NCBI RefSeq assembly: GCF_005796105.1 | Contig: NZ_VAUO01000004.1 | Coordinates: forward strand, 248,001 to 312,000 | Source of the DNA: Pseudomonas mosselii | GTDB lineage: Bacteria > Pseudomonadota > Gammaproteobacteria > Pseudomonadales > Pseudomonadaceae | Reading direction: 5' to 3' | Length of the DNA stretch: 64,000 nt | Shown: in pieces, positions 1 to 9,542 of the stretch | Layout: each line of letters opens with the position of its first letter | Numbering within the stretch: position 1 is the first letter of the stretch | Translations under genes and position numbers: made by a program | The notes under the pieces: generated by a model | What the model was told of the DNA's origin: nothing | Database searches by the model: none | What the model saw: only the letters and a program-made list of their open reading frames with translations

Positions 1-641
1 ATGCTGAACGCCACCGGCAACGACACCGCCCACATCACGTAGCTGGTCACCAGCACCTGGAACTGCCGGTGCGCATCCGCCAGATGCGGCGCCAGCAGGC
101 CACCGCTGGCGGCGGCCACCTCCGCCGCCACCACCGGCAGCAGCCACACGGCGGTCATCTGGTCGATGCTGTGCTCCTGGCGGGTGAACATCAGGTACGG
201 AATCGCCACGCCGCACAGCAGTGCCAGGCCCACGTCCAGCCACCACAGCGCTTGCACCCATGGCACCACGGCTTCGCCCCAACGGGCTAGGCCGAACACC
301 AGCGCACCGTTGAGCAAGGTGGCCAGGCCCATCGGGATGGTGCCGAAGAACATCGACACGGTGGAATGCGCGAAGATGCGCCGCGCCTCGTCGAAGAACA
401 GCACCCAACGCGCGCCGTACAGCACGCAGAACAGAACGAACAGGCCGATGCTCAACCACCACAGGCCCTCGGCCAGACTATCGAGCAGCGGGATGCGCAA
501 CTGATGGAAGGCCAATGCCAGTACGCCGGTGCCCATGGTCGCGGCGAACCAGTTGGGGGTGAACTGGCGGATCACTTCGAGGGGATGGGCCAGTTGGCTG
601 AAGGGGCGCCAACTGGCGGCGCGGGGCTGGGTGCAGGGCAT
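1..641 (-). CDS. TDT-family (SLAC1/Mae1/TehA-like) transporter, C-terminus beyond the window
   Basis: The reading frame opens at an ATG at 641 on the minus strand and runs without a stop off the left edge, so about 213 N-terminal codons are present. Residues 27-39 read FTPNWFAATMGTG, the start of the first helix typical of the tellurite-resistance/dicarboxylate transporter (TDT) family, followed by several hydrophobic helices. Members are inner-membrane channels or carriers for C4-dicarboxylates, sulfite or other anions; the substrate cannot be read here. It is divergent from the MFS gene at 803, and the AT-rich 160-bp gap probably holds both promoters. Family is fairly sure, substrate unknown. 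Confidence 0.8.
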   Translation of the reverse strand, partial: MPCTQPRAASWRPFSQLAHPLEVIRQFTPNWFAATMGTGVLALAFHQLRIPLLDSLAEGLWWLSIGLFVLFCVLYGARWVLFFDEARRIFAHSTVSMFFGTIPMGLATLLNGALVFGLARWGEAVVPWVQALWWLDVGLALLCGVAIPYLMFTRQEHSIDQMTAVWLLPVVAAEVAAASGGLLAPHLADAHRQFQVLVTSYVMWAVSLPVAFS

Positions 642-802
642 AGGGTTGTCTCCGGCCTTTTGTAAGGTGGATTCATCTTATGCCGTAAAAGAATATCTAT
701 ATAACGCGTATTTTCTCTAACTGTTATCTGCTTTACAGATATAGGCTTAACCCTGCGCCCTGGCATATGCTTGGGCCGGCTTTCCGCTCACAAGGATGCG
801 TC
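642..802. promoter_or_regulatory. Divergent intergenic regulatory region
   Basis: This AT-rich stretch separates the divergent TDT and MFS genes. It contains a small inverted repeat, TATCTG (725-730) and CAGATA (736-741) around a 5-bp centre, which could be an operator. The MFS gene has a purine-rich ribosome binding site (AAGGA) at about 792. No regulator gene lies next to it. Confidence 0.35.
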
Positions 803-1993
803 ATGCTTGCCGCTCTGAAAGGCTACCCCCAGCCAGTACGCCTGCTGCTGATCACCACCTTCACCCTGACCCTGGCGCGTGCACTCACCCTGCCCTACCT
901 GGTGGCCTACCTGTCGGCACACATGGACCTGTCGGTCGCCCAGGTCGGCGTGCTGGTCGGCGGCGCGATGTTCGTCTCGTCGGCCTTGGCGCTGTATGGC
1001 GGGCACCTGGTCGATACCCTGCGCAACCACACGCTGATCGTCAGTTGCACGCTGCTGTTCGCCCTGTCTTTCGTGGGCATCGTGGCCAGCACCACGGCGC
1101 TGCCGTTCTTCTGCTTCCTGGTCCTGGCCTACCTGGCACAGACCGTGGTGGACCTGGCCGCCAAGGCTGGCTTCTGCGCCCTGCTGCCGGTCGAGGCACG
1201 CGGCGAGGTGTTCGCCATCAAGTACACCCTTAACAACATTGCCTGGGCCGGCGGGCCGATGCTTGGGGTGCTGCTGATCGAAGCCAGCGACCATCTGCCC
1301 TTCTACCTCTCGGCCCTGATCGGCCTGGGCCTTGGCCTGTTCTACCAACGCCTGGGCGAGCGCGAGCTGCTGAGCCGCACCGACGAAGCACCTGCGGCAG
1401 GCTTCGTGCAGGTCGCCTTGGTGCTGCTGCGCGATCGACGGCTGGTCTGCTTCACCTTGGGCGGCGTACTCAGCGCGGTGGTGTTCGGCCAGTTCACCGC
1501 CTATCTGTCGCAGTACCTGGTCGTGACCACCCAGGACCCGGCGCGTGTGGCACGCCTGGCCGGCTATCTGGTAAGCACCAACGCGGTCACGGTGATCGCC
1601 CTGCAATACCTGGTCGGCCGGCGCATCACCCGCCAACACTTGATGCCCTGGTTGCTGGCCGGAATGGGGTTGTTCATCGTCGGGCTGCTGGGATTCTCGG
1701 TGGCCGACTCGGTGCCGACCTGGTGCCTGGCCATGCTGGTGTTCACCCTCGGCGAGATCATCGTGATCCCGGCCGAGTTCATGTTCATCGACCTGATCGC
1801 GCCGGAGCCACTGCGCGGCATTTACTATGGCGCGCAGAACCTGTCCAATCTGGGGGCTGGGTTGGGGCCGATGCTGGTGGGCGCGACGCTGGGCTCGATG
1901 GCGCCGCAGGCGGTGTTCTACCTATTGATCGGATCGGTGCTGATGGCGACGGTTTTCTATTGGCTAGGCACGCGCACCCCGTTAAAACGCTGA
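803..1993 (+). CDS. MFS transporter
   Basis: This 396-residue protein has about twelve hydrophobic helices in two halves, as in the major facilitator superfamily. A short basic loop between the second and third helices (GGHLVDTLRNH) matches the family loop 2-3 motif. It probably exports or imports a small molecule across the inner membrane by proton coupling; nothing in the sequence fixes the substrate. The ATG at 803 is chosen over the upstream in-frame ATG at 767 because an AAGGA site lies 6-10 bases before it. It stands alone between the divergent TDT gene and the downstream kinase gene. Confidence 0.85.
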   Translation: MLAALKGYPQPVRLLLITTFTLTLARALTLPYLVAYLSAHMDLSVAQVGVLVGGAMFVSSALALYGGHLVDTLRNHTLIVSCTLLFALSFVGIVASTTALPFFCFLVLAYLAQTVVDLAAKAGFCALLPVEARGEVFAIKYTLNNIAWAGGPMLGVLLIEASDHLPFYLSALIGLGLGLFYQRLGERELLSRTDEAPAAGFVQVALVLLRDRRLVCFTLGGVLSAVVFGQFTAYLSQYLVVTTQDPARVARLAGYLVSTNAVTVIALQYLVGRRITRQHLMPWLLAGMGLFIVGLLGFSVADSVPTWCLAMLVFTLGEIIVIPAEFMFIDLIAPEPLRGIYYGAQNLSNLGAGLGPMLVGATLGSMAPQAVFYLLIGSVLMATVFYWLGTRTPLKR

Positions 1994-2110
1994 GGTCGGC
2001 GCGGACTGCGACGTCCTGCCACTGCGACCATGGTCTGCGCTGACGAACCCTGCGCTGCGTGCCAGACTGATTGATCGGGACCGCGTTCTATTCATTGCCT
2101 CGGAGTTTGC

Positions 2111-5100
2111 ATGTCGTTGTCCAGCGGGCTGATCGCCGTGGTCGCCCTGGCCTATATGGCCATCATGTTCGCCATCGCCTTCTACGGTGACCGCCGCAGC
2201 ACGCCGCTGCCGCCGCGCCTGCGCGCCTGGGTGTATAGCCTGTCGCTGGCGGTGTACTGCACCAGTTGGACCTTCTTCGGCGCGGTCGGCCAGGCCGCCG
2301 AGCAGCTCTGGGCGTTCCTGCCCATCTACCTGGGCCCGGTGCTGCTGCTGATGTTCGCGCCCTGGGTGCTGCAGAAAATGGTGCTGATCAGCAAACAGCA
2401 GAACATCACATCCATCGCCGACTTCATCGCCGCCCGCTACGGCAAGTCGCAGACCCTCGCGGTGGTGGTGGCACTGATCTGCCTGGTCGGCGTGCTGCCC
2501 TACATCGCCTTGCAGCTCAAGGGCATCGTGCTGGGTGTGAACCTGCTGATCGGCGCCAACGCCGACGCCACCGGCAGCCGCGTGCAGGACACCGCGCTGG
2601 TGGTGTCGCTGGTGCTGGCGCTGTTCGCCATCGTGTTCGGCACCCGTAGCCTGGACGTCACCGAGCACCACCGGGGCATGGTCCTGGCGATCGCCTTCGA
2701 ATCGCTGGTCAAGCTGCTGGCCTTCCTCGCAGTCGGCGCCTTCGTGGTGTTCAACCTGTACGACGGCTTCGATGACCTGTTGACCCAGGCGCGCCATTCG
2801 GTGCACCTGGACAGCTACTGGCAAGAAACCATCAACTGGCCGTCGATGGTGGTGCAGACCGCCGTGGCGATGATGGCAATCATCTGCCTGCCGCGTCAGT
2901 TCCACGTGACCGTGGTCGAGAACATCGAGCCCCAGGACATGCGCCTGGCGCGTTGGGTGTTCCCGCTGTACCTGGGGCTGGCGGCGCTGTTCGTGGTGCC
3001 GATCGCCCTGGCCGGACAAATGCTGCTGCCCGGCACGGTGATCTCCGACTCCTTCGTGATCAGCCTGCCGCTGGCCGAGGCGCACCCGAGCCTGGCGCTG
3101 CTGGCATTCATCGGCGGCGCTTCGGCGGCCACCGGCATGGTCATCGTCGAGGCCGTGGCGCTCTCGACCATGGTTTCAAACGACATGCTGCTGCCCTGGC
3201 TGCTGCGGCGCAACAATGCCGAGCGGCCGTTCGAGGCGTTCCGCCACTGGATGCTGTCGGTGCGCCGGGTCACCATCGTGGTGATCCTGCTGCTGGCCTA
3301 TGTCAGCTACCGACTGCTAGGGTCCACTGCAAGCCTGGCAACCATCGGCCAAATCGCCTTCGCTGCGGTCACCCAGCTCACACCCGCCATGCTCGGTGCG
3401 CTGTACTGGAAGCAAGCCAACCGCCGCGGGGTATTCGCAGGGCTTGCTGCCGGTATCTTCCTGTGGTTCTACACCTTGGTGCTGCCGATTGCCGCGCATA
3501 GCCTCGGCTGGTCGCTGAACGTGTTCCCGGGCCTGGCCTGGTTGCACGGCAACCCGCTGGACCTGCCGATCACCCCACTGACCCAGGGCGTGGTGCTGTC
3601 GCTGGCGGGTAACTTCACGCTGTTCGCCTGGGTTTCGATCCTGTCGCGTACACGGGTGTCCGAGCACTGGCAGGCCGGGGCCTTCATCGGCCAGCAGACC
3701 AGCGCCCGCCCCAGCAGCAAACCGCTGCTGGCGGTACAGATCGACGACCTGCTGAATCTGGCCGCACGTTTCGTCGGCGAAGAACGCGCCCGCCAGAGTT
3801 TCATCCGCTTCGCCTACCGCCAAGGCAGGGGCTTCAACCCCAACCAGAACGCCGATGGCGACTGGATCGAGCACACGGAACGGCTGCTGGCTGGCGTCCT
3901 GGGCACCTCCTCGACCCGTGCGGTGGTCAAGGCCGCCATCGAAGGCCGCGAGATGCAGCTCGAAGACGTGGTGCGCATCGCTGACGAAGCCAGCGAGGTG
4001 CTGCAGTTCAACCGTGCCTTGCTGCAAGGGGCGATCGAGAACATCAACCAGGGCATCAGCGTGGTCGACCAGAATTTGCACCTGGTCGCCTGGAACCGTC
4101 GTTACCTGGAACTGTTCAACTACCCGGACGGGCTGATCAGCGTTGGCCGGCCGATTGCCGACATCATCCGCTACAACGCCGAGCGCGGCCTGTGCGGCCC
4201 GGGCGAGGCACAAGTGCACGTGGCACGCCGCCTGCATTGGATGCGCCAGGGCCGCGCCCACTCCTCCGAGCGCCTGTTCCCCAACGGCCGGGTGATCGAG
4301 CTGATCGGCAACCCGATGCCCGGCGGTGGCTTCGTCATGAGCTTTACCGACATCACCCCGTTCCGCGAAGCCGAGCAGGCCCTGCGCGATGCCAACGAAA
4401 GCCTTGAGCAACGGGTGGCCGAGCGCACCCACGAGCTGTCGCAGCTCAACCAGGCGCTGTCCGAGGCCAAAAGCCGCGCCGAAGCCGTAAGCCAGTCCAA
4501 GACCCGCTTCCTGGCCGCCGTCAGCCATGACCTGATGCAGCCGCTCAACGCCGCGCGGCTGTTTTCCGCAGCGCTGTCGCAGCAAGCCGAGGGCATGAAC
4601 GAGGAGGCCCAGCAACTGGTGCAGCACATGGACAGCTCGCTGCGCTCGGCCGAAGAACTGATCAGCGACCTGCTGGACATCTCGCGCCTGGAGAACGGCA
4701 AGATCACCCCGGATCCCAAGGCCTTCGCCCTCAACGATCTGTTCGACACCCTCGGCGCCGAGTTCAAGGTACTGGCGGCCGAGAAGGGCCTGACATTCCG
4801 CTTGCGTGGCAGCCGCCTACGCATCGAAAGCGACATGAAACTGCTACGCCGAGTGCTGCAGAACTTCCTCACCAACGCGTTGCGCTACGGCAAAGGGCCA
4901 ATCCTGCTGGGCGCACGCCGCCAAGGCGGGCAACTGTGGCTGGAAGTCTGGGACCGCGGCCCGGGCATCGCCGACGACAAGCTGCAAGTGATCTTCCAGG
5001 AATTCAAGCGCCTGGACAGCCACCAGACCCGCGCTGAAAAAGGCCTGGGCCTGGGCCTGGCGATTGCCGACGGCCTGTGCCGGGTGCTCGGCCACCCGTT

Positions 5101-5587
5101 GCAAGTACGCTCATGGCCAGGCAAGGGCACGGTGTTCCGGGTCGGCGTGCCGATTGCCCGCAGCGCCGCCCCCGTGGCACCCGCGCCAGTCGAGCAGGCT
5201 GGCCAGCCGCTGGCCGGATTGCAGGTGCTGTGCGTGGACAACGAAGACAGCATCCTGATCGGCATGAACAGCCTGCTCAGCCGCTGGGGCTGCCAGGTGT
5301 CCACCGCGCGCAACCAGGCCGAATGCGAGGCGCTGCTGAGCAATGGGCTGCGTCCGCACCTGGCGCTGGTGGACTATCACCTGGACGATGGCGAGACCGG
5401 CACGGGACTCATGGGCTGGCTACGCGCGCGACTGGGCGAGCCTGTGCCGGGGGTGGTGATCAGCGCCGACGGGCGCAACGAAACCATCGCCCTGGTGCAT
5501 GCTGCAGGCCTGGACTACCTGGCCAAGCCGGTCAAGCCGGCCGCCCTGCGCGCCTTGCTCAATCGGCATCTGAGCCTGGTGCAGTAA
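2111..5587 (+). CDS. crbS: CrbS/MxtR-type sodium:solute symporter-hybrid sensor histidine kinase
   Basis: This 1158-residue fusion has an N-terminal SSS-family transporter region of about thirteen helices (residues 1-500), a linker, a PAS domain (about 635-760), a short coiled coil, a HisKA domain with phospho-accepting His806 (AVSHDLMQPLNAAR), a HATPase domain (about 910-1025, DRGPGIADD and GLGLGLAI boxes) and a C-terminal receiver (about 1036-1155, Asp1088). Length and domain order match Pseudomonas CrbS, also called MxtR, which with the regulator CrbR/ErdR controls acetate use (acs). The partner regulator is not beside it here. Whether the transporter part moves substrate or only senses is open. 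Its end overlaps the end of convergent rmuC by 29 bp. Confidence 0.85.
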   Translation: MSLSSGLIAVVALAYMAIMFAIAFYGDRRSTPLPPRLRAWVYSLSLAVYCTSWTFFGAVGQAAEQLWAFLPIYLGPVLLLMFAPWVLQKMVLISKQQNITSIADFIAARYGKSQTLAVVVALICLVGVLPYIALQLKGIVLGVNLLIGANADATGSRVQDTALVVSLVLALFAIVFGTRSLDVTEHHRGMVLAIAFESLVKLLAFLAVGAFVVFNLYDGFDDLLTQARHSVHLDSYWQETINWPSMVVQTAVAMMAIICLPRQFHVTVVENIEPQDMRLARWVFPLYLGLAALFVVPIALAGQMLLPGTVISDSFVISLPLAEAHPSLALLAFIGGASAATGMVIVEAVALSTMVSNDMLLPWLLRRNNAERPFEAFRHWMLSVRRVTIVVILLLAYVSYRLLGSTASLATIGQIAFAAVTQLTPAMLGALYWKQANRRGVFAGLAAGIFLWFYTLVLPIAAHSLGWSLNVFPGLAWLHGNPLDLPITPLTQGVVLSLAGNFTLFAWVSILSRTRVSEHWQAGAFIGQQTSARPSSKPLLAVQIDDLLNLAARFVGEERARQSFIRFAYRQGRGFNPNQNADGDWIEHTERLLAGVLGTSSTRAVVKAAIEGREMQLEDVVRIADEASEVLQFNRALLQGAIENINQGISVVDQNLHLVAWNRRYLELFNYPDGLISVGRPIADIIRYNAERGLCGPGEAQVHVARRLHWMRQGRAHSSERLFPNGRVIELIGNPMPGGGFVMSFTDITPFREAEQALRDANESLEQRVAERTHELSQLNQALSEAKSRAEAVSQSKTRFLAAVSHDLMQPLNAARLFSAALSQQAEGMNEEAQQLVQHMDSSLRSAEELISDLLDISRLENGKITPDPKAFALNDLFDTLGAEFKVLAAEKGLTFRLRGSRLRIESDMKLLRRVLQNFLTNALRYGKGPILLGARRQGGQLWLEVWDRGPGIADDKLQVIFQEFKRLDSHQTRAEKGLGLGLAIADGLCRVLGHPLQVRSWPGKGTVFRVGVPIARSAAPVAPAPVEQAGQPLAGLQVLCVDNEDSILIGMNSLLSRWGCQVSTARNQAECEALLSNGLRPHLALVDYHLDDGETGTGLMGWLRARLGEPVPGVVISADGRNETIALVHAAGLDYLAKPVKPAALRALLNRHLSLVQ

Positions 5588-7031
5588 GCACTTCGTCGCT
5601 CAGGGCGCGCTCGATCAGCTCGCTCGGGAGGCTTTTACTGGCACGAGCGCCAAGCAGCTTGAGCTGTTCACTGCGACTGACCAGGTTGCCGCGCCCTTCG
5701 CAGAGCTTGTTACGTGCTGCCGCATAGGCCTTGTCCACCTGGGCCAGGCGGCTGCCCAGCTCGTCCAGGTCCTGGATGAACAGCACGAACTTGTCGTACA
5801 GCCAGCCGGCGCGCTCAGCGATCTCACGCGCGTTCTGGCTTTGCCGCTCTTGTTTCCACAAGCTGTCGATCACCCGCAAGGTGGCCAATAGCGTGGTAGG
5901 GCTGACGATCACGATCTGCCGGTCGAAGGCTTCCTGGAACAGGTTCGGCTCGGCCTGCAAGGCTGCCGAGAACGCCGCTTCGATGGGCACGAACAGCAGC
6001 ACGAAATCCAGGCTGTGCAGGCCATCGAGGCGGTTGTAGTCCTTGCTCGACAGCCCCTTCACGTGACTGCGTAGCGACTGCACGTGCTGCTTGAGGGCGG
6101 CCTCGTCATTGTTGGCGACGAACTGCTGATAGGCCGTGAGGCTGACCTTGGCGTCGACCACCACCTGCTTGTCGCCCGGCAGCATGATCAGCACATCGGG
6201 CTGGAAGCGCTCACCATCGGCGCTCTTGAGACTGACCTGAGTCTGGTACTCGCGGCCCTTCTCAAGCCCCGCGTGCTCCAGCACGCGCTCCAGAATCAGC
6301 TCGCCCCAGTTGCCCTGGGTCTTCTGGCCCTTGAGCGCCTGGGTCAGGTTGGTGGCTTCATCGGACAGGCGCAGATTCAGCTGTTGCAGGCGCTCAAGCT
6401 CCTTGCTCAGCGAAAAACGCTCGCGGGCTTCTTGCTGATAGCTCTCCTCGACGCGCTTTTCGAAGGCCTGGATGCGCTCCTTGAGCGGATCGAGCAGTTG
6501 GCCCAGGTGCTGCTGGCTGGTCTGGGCGAAACGCTGCTCGCGTTCGTCGAAGATCTTGCCGGCCAGTTCGGCGAACTGAGCCCGAAGCGTATCGCGCGCG
6601 CCTTGCAGGTCTTCCAGACGCTGCTGGTGGCTGTCTTGCTGCTCGCGCAGCTCAGCCTCAAGGCGCGCGGCCTGGGCTTCGAGGCGGCGCAGTTCGGCTT
6701 CGCGGTTGGCCCGCTCCAGGTGCCAGGCGTGGGCGGCGTCACGGGCGTTGTCGCGGTCGATCTGCAACAGTTCCAGTTCCCGGCCTTGGGCGGCCAGTTG
6801 GGTCTGCTTGAGCGTATTGGCTTCGCTGAGGTCGCTGATCTCGTCGCGGCTGGCCTCCAGTTGCGCTTGCAGGCCCTCCTGGGCCAGCACCGCGCTGTTC
6901 AGGCGCTCTTCGAGCAGCGTCCGCTCAGCGCTGTGGGCGCCCTGGCGGCGTTGGACCTGCATGACCCACCCCAGACAGGGCAAGGCCCCCACCAATACGC
7001 CCAGCACAATGCTGGTCAGATCCACTGCCAT
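5559..7031 (-). CDS. rmuC: DNA recombination protein RmuC
   Basis: The 490-residue product has one N-terminal membrane helix (residues 4-22), a long coiled coil (about 25-190, rich in Glu, Gln, Arg and Leu), then the RmuC domain (about 200-450) with the stretch QPDVLIMLPGDKQVVVDAKV, which resembles a nuclease-fold core. RmuC proteins limit inversions at short inverted repeats and are thought to be nuclease-like; the biochemical activity is poorly defined. Family assignment is secure from length and architecture. It converges on the CrbS-like gene. Confidence 0.92.
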   Translation of the reverse strand: MAVDLTSIVLGVLVGALPCLGWVMQVQRRQGAHSAERTLLEERLNSAVLAQEGLQAQLEASRDEISDLSEANTLKQTQLAAQGRELELLQIDRDNARDAAHAWHLERANREAELRRLEAQAARLEAELREQQDSHQQRLEDLQGARDTLRAQFAELAGKIFDEREQRFAQTSQQHLGQLLDPLKERIQAFEKRVEESYQQEARERFSLSKELERLQQLNLRLSDEATNLTQALKGQKTQGNWGELILERVLEHAGLEKGREYQTQVSLKSADGERFQPDVLIMLPGDKQVVVDAKVSLTAYQQFVANNDEAALKQHVQSLRSHVKGLSSKDYNRLDGLHSLDFVLLFVPIEAAFSAALQAEPNLFQEAFDRQIVIVSPTTLLATLRVIDSLWKQERQSQNAREIAERAGWLYDKFVLFIQDLDELGSRLAQVDKAYAAARNKLCEGRGNLVSRSEQLKLLGARASKSLPSELIERALSDEVLTAPGSDAD

Positions 7032-7103
7032 GCTTACCCCGCACGATCATAGACGAATGCAGCGCAGCTTATCGGGCTGCCTGTTCGGGCGCCATCGCAG
7101 GCT

Positions 7104-7523
7104 TCAGTCCTGAGCGCCTTGCCTGAGCAACCGCCGCGCCTCTTGCGAGCCCTGGCCGGCTGCCAATTCCAGCCAGTAGCGCGCCTGCTCGGGCGCCTGG
7201 CCTTGGCACAGACGAGCGTACTCCAACTGGGCGCGGCGGTCGCCTGCACGGGCGGCCTGGCGCAACAGCTCATGGCCGATGCGCCGATCCCGCGCATTGC
7301 CACATTCACGACACAGCATCTGCCCCAGGCGACTCTGGGCCACGACCACACCTTGGCGTGCCGGCTGCTTGAGCATCCGTCCAGCCAGGTGCTTGACGCT
7401 GGGTTTGTCGCCCAGACGAGGGCTATCGAGCAGCCACAGGGCCACTTTCAAGGAGAAGTGTTTTTTTTCAGACCGTGTTGTACAGGCAACGGGACGTGCG
7501 TGGGGTTTACCGCGAAGCTTCAT
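7104..7523 (-). CDS. Sel1-repeat (SEL1-like) protein
   Basis: This 139-residue protein carries two to three Sel1-type helical repeats (AQSRLGQMLCRECG..., GHELLRQAARAGDRRAQLEYARLC, ARYWLELAAGQGSQEARRLL), which form alpha/alpha solenoids used for protein contacts. No signal peptide is evident. It ends 72 bp before rmuC on the same strand, so the two may be cotranscribed. The specific role is unknown. Confidence 0.75.
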   Translation of the reverse strand: MKLRGKPHARPVACTTRSEKKHFSLKVALWLLDSPRLGDKPSVKHLAGRMLKQPARQGVVVAQSRLGQMLCRECGNARDRRIGHELLRQAARAGDRRAQLEYARLCQGQAPEQARYWLELAAGQGSQEARRLLRQGAQD

Positions 7524-7732
7524 GACCGACAGCGATGATGACTCGAGAGGCGCGCCACTCTACGCCTTTTTCATGCGCTTGACCCGGCCGATGCACTGCC
7601 ATGGACTTTTTTTTTCGATGGTTTTTTCTTGACGCCTGGATAGCAAGAATGCACATACGCAAGCCTGCGACCGATTGTCGGACATTTCTGCAAACAGCTG
7701 GCACGCCCGTGCTAGAGCAAGTGCTTTGGACA

Positions 7733-7753
7733 ATCCACAGATCCTGTGGATAA
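7733..7753. promoter_or_regulatory. Inverted pair of DnaA-like boxes
   Basis: ATCCACAG (7733-7740) and CTGTGGAT (7744-7751) form a perfect inverted repeat around a 3-bp centre. The right half extends to TGTGGATAA (7745-7753), a perfect DnaA box on the minus strand; the left half (CAATCCACA) has two mismatches. No dnaA, dnaN or AT-rich unwinding element is nearby, so this is not read as an origin. It could titrate DnaA or regulate a promoter. Confidence 0.4.
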
Positions 7754-8012
7754 CTCGGTGGACAACCCCCTGCCATAGCCCGCAAACCCTTGCAAAATGG
7801 GGCTTACAGTCAAACTGACGATTTTTTCACCAGTCAAAATTAGTGTTTTTTTTCATTGACTTAAGCGGTCAGTCAAGGCATTGGCGAAGCATCCTTAGCG
7901 TGGTGCAAGCCGCTTACAACTGGCACGCCAAGTGTGTACAAGTGCACCGGCAAGCAGCACGTCCCTGCACGAAAACAGCACATTCACTGTGTTGAAACGG
8001 GGTTTTACCCGC

Positions 8013-8041
8013 TTCACAGCAGGCTGTGAAATCGGCATAAT
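8013..8041 (+). promoter_or_regulatory. Sigma-70-like promoter overlapped by a palindrome
   Basis: TTCACA (8013-8018), a 17-bp spacer and CATAAT (8036-8041) fit a good -35/-10 pair. TTCACAGC (8013-8020) and GCTGTGAA (8023-8030) form a perfect 8-bp inverted repeat covering the -35 and the spacer, the usual position of a repressor operator. The transcript would begin near 8048 and lead to the 74-aa gene about 400 nt downstream. The regulator is not known. Confidence 0.5.
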
Positions 8042-8444
8042 GGTCGGCTTAACGAAATCCGGCTAAAAAAGCTTGTCAGCTTAGCTACATTGCTGTAGGG
8101 TGCGTCTGGTTAGTACCCAGCTGAAAGTCAATTCAGGCCCCAAGGTCTTCGCAGCGACGCTGCCCCTCCCGACCGGCCCATTCGCTGATTCACTCCGCAG
8201 CACACTGCCCGAGCGCGAATCACGTATCAGATTGATCAGGATCTTCCCCGGCGCCTAGAACCCTGGCACCGGTGTGCTGCCTGCCTTTTGTCGTACCTAC
8301 CAGCCAGCCCAGCGCCCACTTGATATGCGCCCCTCTGGCTGTCCTGTTCCAGTCAGGTTCTGCGTCTCCTTAATAAAGACGTCACTGGAACGTTTCTATT
8401 GTGCACGGATCGAAATCCGTGTCTTACGCAGGAACATCCAAACC

Positions 8445-8669
8445 ATGAGCAAACAACAACAGATCCAAACCGCCTTCGGCACCCTCTCTCAGGCCTTCGC
8501 TCCACTGAAGTGCCTTATTGTCGCTCCACGCAAGGGCAGCTTCAGCTTTACCTTGGTCGATGAGCATGGCGTAGCCTGCCATACCGAGCGCCTGTACCCA
8601 GAGCAGTACAACCGCGCAGAACCCCTGCAGGCCGTGATCGAGCGTACCCGCCAATCCCTCACTGCATGA
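8445..8669 (+). CDS. Conserved hypothetical protein, 74 aa
   Basis: The ATG at 8445 is preceded by AGGAAC at a suitable distance and yields a 74-residue soluble protein beginning MSKQQQIQTAFGTLSQAF. The frame is open further upstream to 8274, but that part has no ribosome binding site. There is no signal peptide, membrane segment or recognised motif. Codon use matches the neighbours. Function is unknown. Confidence 0.65.
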   Translation: MSKQQQIQTAFGTLSQAFAPLKCLIVAPRKGSFSFTLVDEHGVACHTERLYPEQYNRAEPLQAVIERTRQSLTA

Positions 8670-8913
8670 ATGAATGGCGGCAAATTCACACCATGAATAT
8701 AGGCCCGGCCACGCTGCCTGATGGTTCTTGGCGTAATTGCCAACGGGCATATCGCCCGTGCCGTCAGGCCGCAATCGATTTAAAAACAGCCCTTTACGCC
8801 ACGCTTATCACACTACACTTCAACTCGAGCGGCATTGACCGCTTCCGGCGGGCCTGACCACTCACCAGCTGCCAAGCTCCAGCGCCCGTCGGCCCTTTTC
8901 AGATGAGGGCGCC

Positions 8914-9396
8914 ATGGGTATCGCTGCGAACGAGTTGAGTCAATACGTCATCCGGCCAACGCTGATCTATCTGAATCGCCACTGCGAAAGCGCTGAAGCT
9001 TTGTTACTGGGGGTTGCAGCCAGCCAGTCCGCACTCGGCTCGGCTCTGCATGATCGGCGCGGCCATGGCCTGTACCGCATCACCGGTCAACGTCACCAGT
9101 TGCTATGGGACGATTACCTGGCCCGCGACCCCGAACTCGCCAGCCTGGTAAGAGGCCTGGCCAGTCAGCACGCCTTCCTCGGTGGTCCGCATCTGGAGCT
9201 AACCGTGAACCTACGCTACGCCACCGCCATCGCCTGGATGCTGATCGAGGCGCAAGCCACCGCGCTTCCCCCCGCCGATGACCTGATCGGTCTGGCGCGC
9301 ATCTGGCGCCAGACCTTCAACACCCAAGGGCGTCTGCGCGACTTCACCCGAGCCTGGCAACACTGTATCGAGCCTGCGCACGTTCTGGCCTCTTGA
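8914..9396 (+). CDS. Conserved hypothetical protein, 160 aa
   Basis: The product has no signal peptide or membrane helix and no motif I recognise; it looks like a soluble, mostly helical protein with several Trp, Arg and His residues near the C-terminus. The ATG at 8914 follows a weak GAGG site. Codon use is ordinary for the window. It precedes fadL by 146 bp on the same strand, and a link to fadL is not shown. Confidence 0.7.
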   Translation: MGIAANELSQYVIRPTLIYLNRHCESAEALLLGVAASQSALGSALHDRRGHGLYRITGQRHQLLWDDYLARDPELASLVRGLASQHAFLGGPHLELTVNLRYATAIAWMLIEAQATALPPADDLIGLARIWRQTFNTQGRLRDFTRAWQHCIEPAHVLAS

Positions 9397-9542
9397 GAGC
9401 AACTCGCATCTACAACCGAAAAAAAGGGAATTTTGGTCGGATTGTCCTACAAAACCGCTCTATCTCCTGCGTTATGGCCTATAGCGTGGAGCGTGATTTG
9501 TTGGTAGCTTTTCGCCCCGGAGAACCCAAGGAGTTTCTAATA

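Larger units (their letters stand above)
7524..8444. other. Long intergenic region with promoter-like and DnaA-like sites
   Basis: About 920 bp hold no credible gene. Short open frames here lack a ribosome binding site or family resemblance. Visible structure includes an inverted pair of DnaA-like boxes (7733-7751), three direct copies of CAGTCAA (7807, 7831, 7870), poly-T stretches near 7610 and 7850, and a strong sigma-70-like promoter at 8013-8041. About 400 nt of possible leader separate that promoter from the next start codon at 8445. A small RNA or regulated leader is possible. Confidence 0.5.

Noticed and set aside
7733..7876. Chromosomal origin of replication
   Set aside because: Only two DnaA-like boxes and no dnaA/dnaN/rpmH genes nearby; the evidence is insufficient.
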